A stretch of DNA of 64,000 nt from positions 1 through 64,000 of the forward strand of contig JAJDOI010000016.1 in the NCBI GenBank assembly GCA_022340245.1, written 5' to 3'. The translations under genes and the position numbers were made by a program. Positions 55,011-64,000 of the stretch are shown in pieces; within the stretch, counting starts at the first letter, position 1, and each line of letters opens with the position of its first letter. Source of the DNA: Thiogranum sp. Its GTDB lineage: Bacteria > Pseudomonadota > Gammaproteobacteria > DSM-19610. The notes beneath the pieces were generated by a model, which was not told the DNA's origin, made no database searches, and saw only the letters and a program-made list of their open reading frames with translations.

Positions 55011-58000
55011 GCCACCTGCTCCCGATGTAAATCCTGCAGCCGCGCGACGCGGGGCGAATCGATAAAGGTCAGCGCCAGGCTGGTCGCGTAGGCGTGCGCC
55101 ATGGTCGTACTGTAGGGCACCTTGATCTGCAGGGCCGCGCCACGAATGGTGTAGGAATCGGCGATCGCCTGCTTGCCCTCGGTGGTGTTAACGATCAGAT
55201 CGATTTGTTCGTTCTTGATCATGTCGACGATATGCGGCCGGCCTTCGAGCACCTTGTTGACCACCGTGCAGGCGATACCCGCAGCGCTGATCGCCGCCGC
55301 CGTGCCGCGGGTCGCCACGATGGTGAAACCCAGCCGGGCAAGCTCGCCAGCCACCTGCACGGCGTCTTCCTTGTCGGCATTGCGCACACTGATGAACACC
55401 CTGCCGGAGCGCGGCAGGTCTTCGCCGGCACCGAGCTGCGCCTTGGCGAAGGCTTCACCGAAGCTGCGCCCGACACCCATCACTTCACCCGTGGACTTCA
55501 TTTCCGGGCCAAGCAGCGGATCGACGCCGGGGAATTTAACAAACGGGAATACCGCTTCCTTGACGGAGTAGTACGACGGTATCAGCTCCTCGGTCACACC
55601 CTGCACCTTCAGCGAGCGTCCGGCCATGCAGCGCGCCGCGATCTTCGCCAGCGGCAAGCCGGTGGCCTTGGAAACAAACGGCACCGTGCGCGAGGCGCGC
55701 GGGTTGACCTCCAGCACAAAGATATCCTCGTCCTTGATGGCGAACTGGGCGTTCATCAGCCCCACGACGTTCAGTGCGCGCGCCATGGCGCGCATCTGTT
55801 CGCGCAGACGGTCCTGTACTTCCTTGCTCAGACTGTAGGCCGGCAAGGAACAGGCCGAATCGCCGGAGTGCACCCCGGCCTGCTCGATATGCTGCATGAT
55901 GCCGCCGATCAGGACGTCTTCGCCATCACACACGGCATCGACATCAACCTCGATGGCATCGCTTAGAAAGCGGTCCAGCAGAACCGGAGACTCGTTGGAG
56001 ACGCTCACCGCCTGCACCATGTAGTTGCGCAGATCGGCTTCGTTACGAACGATCTCCATGGCTCGCCCGCCCAGCACGTAGGAAGGCCGCACCACCAGCG
56101 GATAGCCGATCTCATCAGCCAGAGCAATCGCCGTGTCCACGCTGCGCGCCGTGCGGTTGGGCGGCTGCAGCAGGCCCAGCTCGTTGATCATCTGCTGGAA
56201 GCGCTCGCGGTCTTCGGCCAGATCGATGGAATCCGGCGTGGTGCCGATGATCGGCGCCCCGGCCTCTTCCAGCGCTCGCGCGAGTTTCAACGGCGTCTGA
56301 CCGCCGTACTGCACAATCACACCCTTGGGTTGTTCCGTGTGAATGACCTCGAGCACGTCTTCGAGCGTCAGTGGTTCGAAGTAAAGGCGATCCGAGGTAT
56401 CGAAGTCGGTGGACACGGTTTCCGGGTTGCAGTTCACCATGATGGTCTCGAAACCGTCTTCGCGCATCGCCAGCGCCGCATGCACGCAACAGTAGTCGAA
56501 TTCGATCCCCTGGCCGATACGGTTCGGACCCCCGCCCAGCACCATGATCTTGTCCCTGTCGCCCGGCCGCGCCTCGCATTCCTCTTCATAGGTGGAATAC
56601 ATGTAGGCGGTGCTGGTGGCAAATTCCGCCGCGCAGGTGTCCACCCGTTTGTAGACCGGCCGCACACCCAGGTGGTGGCGCAATTCGCGGATTTCTCTTT
56701 CCGCTACGCGCAGCAGTGTCGCCAGGCGCCGGTCGGAGAAACCCTTGCGCTTGAGCAACCGCACCCGTTCGGCGTCGAGCGCGGCCACGCCCTCGGCGCG
56801 GACCTCTTCCTCGATTTGCACCAGCTCCTCGATCTGCACCAGGAACCAGGGATCTATACCCGTCAGCTCGTGGATTTCCTCGAGAAACAGACCGACGCGG
56901 AACGCGTCGGCGGTATACAGAATACGTTCGGCGCCCGCCTCGCGCAGTTCGTGGCGCACCAGGTCGAGCACATCCTCCTGGTCAGGCCGCACCTTCTCGT
57001 CGAAACCATCGATACCCGTCTCCAGACCGCGCAGGGCCTTTTGCAGCGATTCCTGGAAGGTACGCCCGATGGCCATGACTTCGCCGACCGACTTCATCTG
57101 GGTGGTCAGGCGGTTTTGCGCCTTGGGGAATTTCTCGAAGGTGAACCGCGGTACCTTGGTCACCACGTAGTCGATGCTCGGCTCGAACGAGGCCGGCGTC
57201 GCGCCGCCGGTGATTTCGTTCTGCAGCTCGTCCAGCGTATAGCCGACCGCGAGCTTCGCCGCGACCTTGGCGATAGGAAAACCGGTCGCCTTGGAGGCCA
57301 GCGCCGAGGAGCGCGACACGCGCGGGTTCATTTCTATAATGATCATGCGGCCGTCATCGGGGTTGATGGCGAACTGCACGTTCGAACCACCGGTATCCAC
57401 GCCGATTTCCCGCAGCACCGCCAGCGATGCGTTGCGCATGATCTGGTATTCCTTGTCGGTCAGCGTCTGCGCCGGCGCCACCGTGATGGAATCGCCGGTA
57501 TGGATACCCATGGGATCGAAGTTTTCGATGGAACAGATGATGATGCAGTTGTCCTTGTGGTCACGCACCACTTCCATTTCGTATTCTTTCCAGCCGAGTA
57601 TCGACTCCTCGATCAGCAGCTCGTTGGTCGGTGACAGCTCCAGACCGCGTTCGCAGATCTCGACGAACTCCTCCTTGTTGTAGGCGATGCCGCCACCGCT
57701 TCCGCCCATGGTGAAAGACGGACGAATGACAGTGGGAAAACCGACCCGCGCCTGCACCTGCAGCGCCTCTTCCATGCTGTGGGCAACTGCCGCGCTGGGC
57801 ATGTCCAGACCGATTTTGATCATCGCTTCGCGGAACTGGTCGCGGTCTTCGGCCTTGTCGATGGCTTCCCGGGTCGCGCCGATCATCTCGACGCCGTGCT
57901 GCTGCAGCACGCCTTCGCGCGCCAGGTCCAGCGCGCAGTTGAGCGCTGTCTGCCCGCCCATGGTCGGCAGCAAGGCATCCGGCCGCTCTTTCTCGATAAT

Positions 58001-58228
58001 CCGCGCCACCGTCTTCCAGGTAATCGGTTCGATGTAGGTGGCATCAGCGCTGTTGGGGTCGGTCATGATGGTGGCCGGATTGGAGTTCACCAGGATCACC
58101 CGAAAACCCTCTTCCTTGAGCGCCTTGCAGGCCTGCGCACCGGAGTAGTCGAACTCGCACGCCTGGCCAATGACAATCGGCCCCGCGCCCAGGATCAGAA
58201 TGCTTTTAATGTCCGTTCTCTTTGGCAT
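55007..58228 (-). CDS. carB: Carbamoyl-phosphate synthase large subunit
   Basis: 1073 aa, the normal length. Uses ammonia from CarA, bicarbonate and two ATP to make carbamoyl phosphate for pyrimidines and arginine. Two duplicated ATP-grasp halves start near residues 7 ([22 protein letters not shown]) and about 558 ([21 protein letters not shown]); the C-terminal allosteric MGS domain begins near 940 ([14 protein letters not shown]). It lies 149 bp after carA; the stop overlaps greA. Confidence 0.98.
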   Translation of the reverse strand: MPKRTDIKSILILGAGPIVIGQACEFDYSGAQACKALKEEGFRVILVNSNPATIMTDPNSADATYIEPITWKTVARIIEKERPDALLPTMGGQTALNCALDLAREGVLQQHGVEMIGATREAIDKAEDRDQFREAMIKIGLDMPSAAVAHSMEEALQVQARVGFPTVIRPSFTMGGSGGGIAYNKEEFVEICERGLELSPTNELLIEESILGWKEYEMEVVRDHKDNCIIICSIENFDPMGIHTGDSITVAPAQTLTDKEYQIMRNASLAVLREIGVDTGGSNVQFAINPDDGRMIIIEMNPRVSRSSALASKATGFPIAKVAAKLAVGYTLDELQNEITGGATPASFEPSIDYVVTKVPRFTFEKFPKAQNRLTTQMKSVGEVMAIGRTFQESLQKALRGLETGIDGFDEKVRPDQEDVLDLVRHELREAGAERILYTADAFRVGLFLEEIHELTGIDPWFLVQIEELVQIEEEVRAEGVAALDAERVRLLKRKGFSDRRLATLLRVAEREIRELRHHLGVRPVYKRVDTCAAEFATSTAYMYSTYEEECEARPGDRDKIMVLGGGPNRIGQGIEFDYCCVHAALAMREDGFETIMVNCNPETVSTDFDTSDRLYFEPLTLEDVLEVIHTEQPKGVIVQYGGQTPLKLARALEEAGAPIIGTTPDSIDLAEDRERFQQMINELGLLQPPNRTARSVDTAIALADEIGYPLVVRPSYVLGGRAMEIVRNEADLRNYMVQAVSVSNESPVLLDRFLSDAIEVDVDAVCDGEDVLIGGIMQHIEQAGVHSGDSACSLPAYSLSKEVQDRLREQMRAMARALNVVGLMNAQFAIKDEDIFVLEVNPRASRTVPFVSKATGLPLAKIAARCMAGRSLKVQGVTEELIPSYYSVKEAVFPFVKFPGVDPLLGPEMKSTGEVMGVGRSFGEAFAKAQLGAGEDLPRSGRVFISVRNADKEDAVQVAGELARLGFTIVATRGTAAAISAAGIACTVVNKVLEGRPHIVDMIKNEQIDLIVNTTEGKQAIADSYTIRGAALQIKVPYSTTMAHAYATSLALTFIDSPRVARLQDLHREQVA

Positions 58229-58377
58229 CAGTCAAAATCGTCTTTTGGTTAAGCACATATTCGCGCACAGGCGCGCAGGAAATTTATCGAATACCGCCGA
58301 ACCCCGTCCGCGGGCCACCCCAGGTGCCGAACCGACAAACACCCGGACGGCCCGGGCGCGACGGACAGGAATTTCCG

Positions 58378-59538
58378 TCAGTTCGCAGAGCGTCGTTGCT
58401 GCCCCAGCGAGGCATCCATCAGTTCGATAAAATGGTCGAACAGCGGTGCCACATCGTGCGGCCCAGGACTGGCTTCCGGGTGTCCCTGGAAGCTGAAGGC
58501 GGGTTTATCGGTCCTGTGTATGCCCTGCAGGCTGCCATCAAACAGCGAGCGGTGTGTGGCACGCAGGCAGGACGGCAGGCTCGCCTCGTCTACCGCGAAA
58601 CCGTGGTTCTGACTGGTGATCATCACCGTGCCACTGTCGAGATCCTGCACCGGGTGATTGGCGCCATGATGGCCGAACTTCATTTTCACGGTCCTTGCGC
58701 CGCTGGCCAGCGACAGCAGCTGGTGCCCGAGGCAGATGCCGAACACCGGAACACACGTATCCACAATATCGCGGATGGCACGGATGGCATAATCGCAGGG
58801 CTCGGGGTCACCCGGCCCGTTGGACAGGAACACGCCATCGGGGTCCAGCCCCAGGACATCCGCCGCGGACGTCTGCGCCGGGACCACGGTGAGGCGGCAG
58901 CCGCGGTCGACCAGCATACGCAGAATGTTGCGCTTTACGCCGAAATCGTAGGCGACTACGTGGAACGGCAATGCACCGGCCTGCCGCGGCTCGGGCAACC
59001 CGGTCTCCAGCGCCCAGGTGCCCTGCAACCAGTTGTATTGCTCGCTGGTGGTCACCTCTTTGGCCAGATCCATGCCTTTCAACCCCGGGAAAGCCCGTGC
59101 CGCGGCCAGCGCGGCCTGCTCATCGATCTGCTCACCGGCCATCAGGCAACCGTTCTGGGCGCCCTTTTCCCGCAGGATACGCGTCAGGCGCCGGGTATCG
59201 ATGTCAGCGATCGCGACCACGCCCTGGGACTTGAGATAATCATCCAGACTGCCTTCGCTGCGGAAACTGCTCACCCGGCGCGGCAGGTCACGAATGATGA
59301 GGCCCGCGCACTGGATGCGCGACGACTCCTCGTCTTCGCTGTTCACCCCTGTGTTGCCGATGTGCGGGTAGGTCAGGGTCACCATCTGACGGGCGTAGGA
59401 CGGGTCGGTGATGATTTCCTGATAGCCGGTCATCGCGGTATTGAACACCACCTCGCCTGCGCTCTGGCCAGCCGAACCGATCGACCGACCCCTGAACAGG
59501 GTGCCGTCTTCCAGGGCCAGTAAGGCCGATATACTCAA
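58378..59538 (-). CDS. carA: Carbamoyl-phosphate synthase small subunit (glutaminase)
   Basis: 386 aa. Releases ammonia from glutamine and passes it to CarB. The class I amidotransferase nucleophile Cys269 ([12 protein letters not shown]) has the same number as in E. coli; partner His and Glu are in [11 protein letters not shown]. The start is TTG at 59538 with a strong GGAGG site five bases upstream, and the N-terminus matches the family. The region upstream (59539-59779) should hold the carAB promoter, but none was clear by eye. Confidence 0.97.
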   Translation of the reverse strand: MSISALLALEDGTLFRGRSIGSAGQSAGEVVFNTAMTGYQEIITDPSYARQMVTLTYPHIGNTGVNSEDEESSRIQCAGLIIRDLPRRVSSFRSEGSLDDYLKSQGVVAIADIDTRRLTRILREKGAQNGCLMAGEQIDEQAALAAARAFPGLKGMDLAKEVTTSEQYNWLQGTWALETGLPEPRQAGALPFHVVAYDFGVKRNILRMLVDRGCRLTVVPAQTSAADVLGLDPDGVFLSNGPGDPEPCDYAIRAIRDIVDTCVPVFGICLGHQLLSLASGARTVKMKFGHHGANHPVQDLDSGTVMITSQNHGFAVDEASLPSCLRATHRSLFDGSLQGIHRTDKPAFSFQGHPEASPGPHDVAPLFDHFIELMDASLGQQRRSAN

Positions 59539-59779
59539 GGAAACCTCCGCTGCTGGGGCTGTGTGTCTCGTAAGATGCCGACAGAACGCCGCACAGTATC
59601 CTGCCTGATGGCTGATCGAACTGAAAGTTTACTAGATGCGTATACCGCTGCCAAGATGGCCTGATAAAAAAACCGTCTTGTTTTAATAACTTGGGATTGC
59701 TGCCGGGGCACCGCTAACTGCCTTGCAGCGCACAGGAAATTCACCGTTGAGACCCGCAGCGCAAGCCGCGGAGTGTGCG

Positions 59780-60592
<813 letters not shown>

Positions 60593-60670
60593 TCAAACAA
60601 GAAGCTGGAAAGCGTTATTTGAACACAAAGCGCCGGCGAAGGCACCCGGGCGGCCCGCATCGCGGGCGAT

Positions 60671-61801
60671 TCACTCGGTAAAGAACTTCTTCACGCCGTC
60701 GAGCCAGGAGTGATGCTGCGGACTGTGTTTGCCGTTGCCGCTGAGGCTGTCGTCCAGCTGGCGCAGCAAGTCTTTTTGTTCGCCGCTGAGCTTCACCGGC
60801 GTCTCGACGACAACCCGGCACAGCAGGTCGCCGACAGCGCCGCCGCGCACCGGCTGAACGCCCTTGCCACGGATTCGAAACAACTTGCCGGTCTGGGTTT
60901 CAGGCGGCACCTTCAGAACCACCCGCCCGTCCAGGGTAGGCACCTGCAGCTCGCCGCCCAGTGCGGCGGTGGCGAAACTGATCGGCACCTCGCTGTACAG
61001 ATTGGCGTCGTCGCGCTTGAAAATCGGATGATCCTTGACCTGGATCTGCACGTAGAGATCGCCGGCCGAGCCGCCATTCTCTCCGGCCTCGCCCTCGCTG
61101 GCCAGACGAATGCGGTCACCGGTATCGACGCCCGCCGGCACCTTCACCGACAGAGTCTTCTGTTCCTTGACGCGTCCCTGGCCATGACAGGTATCGCAGG
61201 GATCGGCAATGATGCTGCCGGTGCCGTTGCAGCGTGGACAGGTTTGTTGTACGGAGAAGAACCCCTGCTGCATGCGTACCTGTCCGTGCCCGCCGCAGGT
61301 CGTACAGGTGCTGGGAGTGGTGCCTTTCTTCGCGCCGGTGCCATCGCAGGTCTTGCAGCTTGTGTAGGTCGGAACGCGGATCTTTACGGTGGTGCCACGC
61401 ACGGCGTCTTCCAGCGACAGTTCCAGGTTGTAACGCAGGTCGGCCCCACGATAAACGCGCTGTCCGCCGCCGCGCCCACTGGCGCCGAAAATATCGCCGA
61501 ACACGTCGCCGAAAATATCGCTGAAGCTGGCACCGCCTCCGCCAAAGCCGGCGCCACCCCCGCCGCCCATACTCGGGTCGACGCCGGCATGCCCGAACTG
61601 GTCGTAGGCCGCGCGTTTCTGCGGATCGTTGAGGATCTCGTAGGCTTCTTTCGCCTGCTTGAAGCTGTCTTCGGCACCGGCGTCGTCCGGATTGCGATCC
61701 GGGTGGAACTTCTGCGCCGCGCGGCGATAGGCCTTTTTCAGCTCGGCGTCACTGGCATTTTTGGAAACACCGAGAACTTCGTAATAATCTCGTTTAGACA
61801 T
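60671..61801 (-). CDS. dnaJ: Chaperone protein DnaJ
   Basis: 376 aa. Stimulates DnaK ATPase and delivers unfolded clients. J domain with HPD in FHPDRNPDD (about residues 33-41), Gly/Phe-rich region (about 77-115), a zinc domain with four repeats [24 protein letters not shown] and CDTCHGQG, and C-terminal substrate domains. Downstream of dnaK, separated by 220 bp that include a large inverted repeat. No heat-shock promoter was recognised in the gap. Confidence 0.98.
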   Translation of the reverse strand: MSKRDYYEVLGVSKNASDAELKKAYRRAAQKFHPDRNPDDAGAEDSFKQAKEAYEILNDPQKRAAYDQFGHAGVDPSMGGGGGAGFGGGGASFSDIFGDVFGDIFGASGRGGGQRVYRGADLRYNLELSLEDAVRGTTVKIRVPTYTSCKTCDGTGAKKGTTPSTCTTCGGHGQVRMQQGFFSVQQTCPRCNGTGSIIADPCDTCHGQGRVKEQKTLSVKVPAGVDTGDRIRLASEGEAGENGGSAGDLYVQIQVKDHPIFKRDDANLYSEVPISFATAALGGELQVPTLDGRVVLKVPPETQTGKLFRIRGKGVQPVRGGAVGDLLCRVVVETPVKLSGEQKDLLRQLDDSLSGNGKHSPQHHSWLDGVKKFFTE

Positions 61802-61830
61802 AGCTTGTTGGTCTTGTTAACCACATAAGG

Positions 61831-61914
61831 AGAAAAGGGGTCAGAGCCCTTTTTCTCACGCAAATCATGTAATCGCTAGCCACTTGGAAGAAAAAGGGCT
61901 CTGACCCCTTTTCT
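61831..61914. repeat. Perfect 26-bp inverted repeat between dnaK and dnaJ
   Basis: The left arm (61831-61856) and the right arm (61889-61914) are exact reverse complements, separated by 32 bp. The arm core is GGGGTCAGAGCCC followed by a T-run. It can form a very stable hairpin in the dnaKJ message and, with its T-rich arm ends, could act as a terminator or processing site in either direction. It looks like a small mobile palindromic element; no transposase gene is present. Confidence 0.9.
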
Positions 61915-62021
61915 GTGTACGCTGCTTTTCTGTCCGTTTCTCGCACCGATCGTAAACGGCAAAAATCCGGGGTCGGCTTGCGCCCACCCCGGACCTGCTG
62001 TCAGCGGCAGGACGACCCGCC

Positions 62022-63962
62022 TTATTTGTTGTCGTCCTTGACTTCCTCGAACTCGGCATCGACAACGTCCTCGCCGGCCGAGCCACCGCCGCCCTCGGCA
62101 CTGCCGCCGGCAGCACCGGCAGCCGCACCACCTTCGGTATCGGCCTTGGCATACAGCTTTTCCGCCAGTTTACCGGACTTCTCCGCGAGCGCCGCCGTTT
62201 TGCTTTCGATGGCGCCTTTGTCGTCGCTCTTCAACACCTGCTTCAGCTCTTCGATAGCCGCGTCGATGTCGGCTTTTTCCTCGGCACTGACCTTGTCCTC
62301 GCCCAGTTCCTTGAGTGACTTCTCGGTGGCGTGGATCATGTTGTCGGCCGCATTGCGGGCATCGGCCAGTTCGTGGAACTTGCGGTCTTCGTCCGCGTGA
62401 GTCTCCGCGTCCTTGACCATGCGATCCACCTCGTCATCGGACAACCCGCTGGACGCCTTGATGACGATGTTCTGCTCCTTGCCGGTGCCTTTATCCTTTG
62501 CCGACACATTGAGGATACCGTTGGCGTCGATATCAAACATCACCTCGATCTGCGGGACGCCACGCGGCGCCGGCGGGATATCGCTCAGGTCAAAACGGCC
62601 CAGCGACTTGTTGGCGTTGGCGACTTCACGCTCACCCTGGAGTACGTGCACGGTAACGGCACCCTGATTGTCGTCGGCTGTCGAGAACACCTGCTGCGCC
62701 TTGGTGGGGATCGTGGTGTTCTTTTCGATAAGCTTGGTCATCACGCCACCCAGGGTCTCGATACCGAGCGACAGCGGGGTCACGTCGAGCAGCAGCACAT
62801 CCTTGACCTCGCCACCCAGCACACCACCCTGAATGGCGGCGCCGACTGCCACGGCTTCGTCCGGATTAACGTCCTTGCGCGGCTCCTTGCCGAAGAAGTC
62901 CTGCACCACCGCCTGCACCTTGGGCATACGCGTCTGGCCACCGACGAGGATCACGTCGTCGATGTCGGCACCCGACAGTCCGGCGTCCTTCAGCGCCATC
63001 TTGCAAGGTTCGATAGTGCGGGTAACCAGCTCTTCAACCAGCGACTCCAGCTTGGCGCGGGTGATCTTCAGATTGAGGTGCTTGGGGCCGCTGGCATCGG
63101 CCGTGATGTACGGCAGGTTCACATCGGTCTGCTGACTGGACGACAGCTCGATCTTGGCCTTTTCCGCGGCTTCCTTCAGGCGCTGCATGGCCAGCGGGTC
63201 GCCGCGCAGGTCAATACCCTGGTCCTTTTTGAATTCGTCGGCCAGGTAGTCGATCAGGCGCTTGTCGAAGTCTTCACCACCCAGGAAGGTATCACCGTTG
63301 GTGGACAACACTTCGAACTGGTGTTCGCCATCGACATCGGCGATCTCGATAATGGATATATCGAAAGTACCGCCGCCGAGGTCATACACGGCCACCTTGG
63401 TGTCGCCGCGCTTCTTGTCCATGCCGTAGGCCAGCGCGGCCGCGGTCGGCTCGTTGATAATGCGCTTGACCGTCAGGCCGGCTATTTTGCCCGCGTCCTT
63501 GGTGGCCTGGCGCTGCGAATCGTTGAAGTAGGCCGGCACCGTGATCACGGCCTCGGTGACCGGTTCGCCAAGGTAGTCCTCTGCGGTCTTTTTCATCTTC
63601 TGCAGCACACGCGCCGAGACTTCCGGTGCGGCCATCTTCTTGCCGTTGACTTCGACCCAGGCATCACCGTTGTCCGCCTTGACGATCTTGTAGGGCACCA
63701 GGCCGATGTCCTTCTGGACTTCCGCGTCCTGGAAGCGACGGCCGATGAGGCGCTTGATCGCGTAAAGGGTATTGGCCGGGTTGGTGACAGCCTGGCGTTT
63801 GGCGGCCTGACCGACCAGTACTTCGTCGCCGCTGCTAAACGCCACGATGGACGGCGTGGTGCGGTCACCTTCGCTGTTTTCGATGACGCGCGGTTCACCG
63901 CCTTCCATGACTGCGACGCAGGAGTTGGTGGTCCCCAGGTCAATTCCGATAATTTTGCCCAT
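62022..63962 (-). CDS. dnaK: Chaperone protein DnaK (Hsp70)
   Basis: 646 aa, complete. ATPase domain with [18 protein letters not shown] at residues 5-22, [16 protein letters not shown] near 195 and [13 protein letters not shown] near 340; the substrate domain follows the linker [14 protein letters not shown]-terminus Gly-rich ending [12 protein letters not shown], as in Proteobacteria. GGGAGA precedes the ATG. The region upstream (grpE expected) is outside the window. Confidence 0.99.
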   Translation of the reverse strand: MGKIIGIDLGTTNSCVAVMEGGEPRVIENSEGDRTTPSIVAFSSGDEVLVGQAAKRQAVTNPANTLYAIKRLIGRRFQDAEVQKDIGLVPYKIVKADNGDAWVEVNGKKMAAPEVSARVLQKMKKTAEDYLGEPVTEAVITVPAYFNDSQRQATKDAGKIAGLTVKRIINEPTAAALAYGMDKKRGDTKVAVYDLGGGTFDISIIEIADVDGEHQFEVLSTNGDTFLGGEDFDKRLIDYLADEFKKDQGIDLRGDPLAMQRLKEAAEKAKIELSSSQQTDVNLPYITADASGPKHLNLKITRAKLESLVEELVTRTIEPCKMALKDAGLSGADIDDVILVGGQTRMPKVQAVVQDFFGKEPRKDVNPDEAVAVGAAIQGGVLGGEVKDVLLLDVTPLSLGIETLGGVMTKLIEKNTTIPTKAQQVFSTADDNQGAVTVHVLQGEREVANANKSLGRFDLSDIPPAPRGVPQIEVMFDIDANGILNVSAKDKGTGKEQNIVIKASSGLSDDEVDRMVKDAETHADEDRKFHELADARNAADNMIHATEKSLKELGEDKVSAEEKADIDAAIEELKQVLKSDDKGAIESKTAALAEKSGKLAEKLYAKADTEGGAAAGAAGGSAEGGGGSAGEDVVDAEFEEVKDDNK

Positions 63963-64000
63963 TGTATTCAGTCTCCCAGATCAAAAGTTCCGCATTAGTT

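Noticed and set aside
60654-60668. Terminator between dnaJ and dapB
   Set aside because: GCCCGC/GCGGGC forms a short stem but no T-run follows on the minus strand.
62331-63998. Plus-strand open frame opposite dnaK
   Set aside because: Antisense frames opposite dnaK are a classic artefact; the sense strand gives a full DnaK.

Overview
The window is a GC-rich stretch of a gammaproteobacterial chromosome. Gene order is the best clue. Read along the minus strand from the right edge, it carries dnaK-dnaJ-dapB-carA-carB-greA, then rlmE-ftsH-folP-glmM with yhbY divergent, then tpiA-secG-tRNA-Leu(GAG). This is the conserved run known from Pseudomonas and many other Gammaproteobacteria. Long-form Pta, MscK-type channels and HAE1 RND pumps fit that group. 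The genus cannot be fixed from the sequence alone.

Layout: 1-1193 is a truncated exported alpha/beta hydrolase. 1725-8178 is a carbon-metabolism cluster on the plus strand: 6-phosphogluconate dehydrogenase, glycogen debranching enzyme, phosphate acetyltransferase and acetate kinase. 8433-13534 holds envelope genes: a DUF481 barrel, a giant MscS-family channel and a SYLF protein. 13601-17275 is a compact minus-strand cluster (sulfotransferase, GT8-like transferase, 2OG-Fe(II) oxygenase, EgtD-type methyltransferase) next to the tRNA-Leu gene. 17371-18798 is tRNA-Leu, secG and tpiA.

18969-36316 is an accessory block between tpiA and glmM: TrpD2-like protein and Rieske protein, a decayed PhoX remnant and an intact alkaline phosphatase, a Tat-linked GMC dehydrogenase pair, an RND efflux pair, a ZIP transporter, a nuclease-like protein, YjdM/PhnA, and a LysR-azoreductase-pirin group. 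36443-41690 is the core glmM-folP-ftsH-rlmE/yhbY segment. 41834-54078 is a second accessory block: a tandem-thioredoxin protein, a MotA/OmpA-like pair, and a six-subunit Hyf/complex I-like operon whose large subunit appears to have lost the NiFe ligands. 54070-63962 is core again, from the DUF4149 gene and greA to dnaK.

Four loci carry head-to-head pairs of a palindromic repeat, mostly between convergent genes. A separate perfect 26-bp inverted repeat separates dnaK from dnaJ. A terminator-shaped hairpin lies inside the folP coding sequence. The main points for follow-up are the Hyf-like complex, the tRNA-linked modification cluster, the hairpin in folP, and the way accessory blocks split a conserved backbone. 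No CRISPR array, prophage, intact insertion sequence or recognisable defence system was found.
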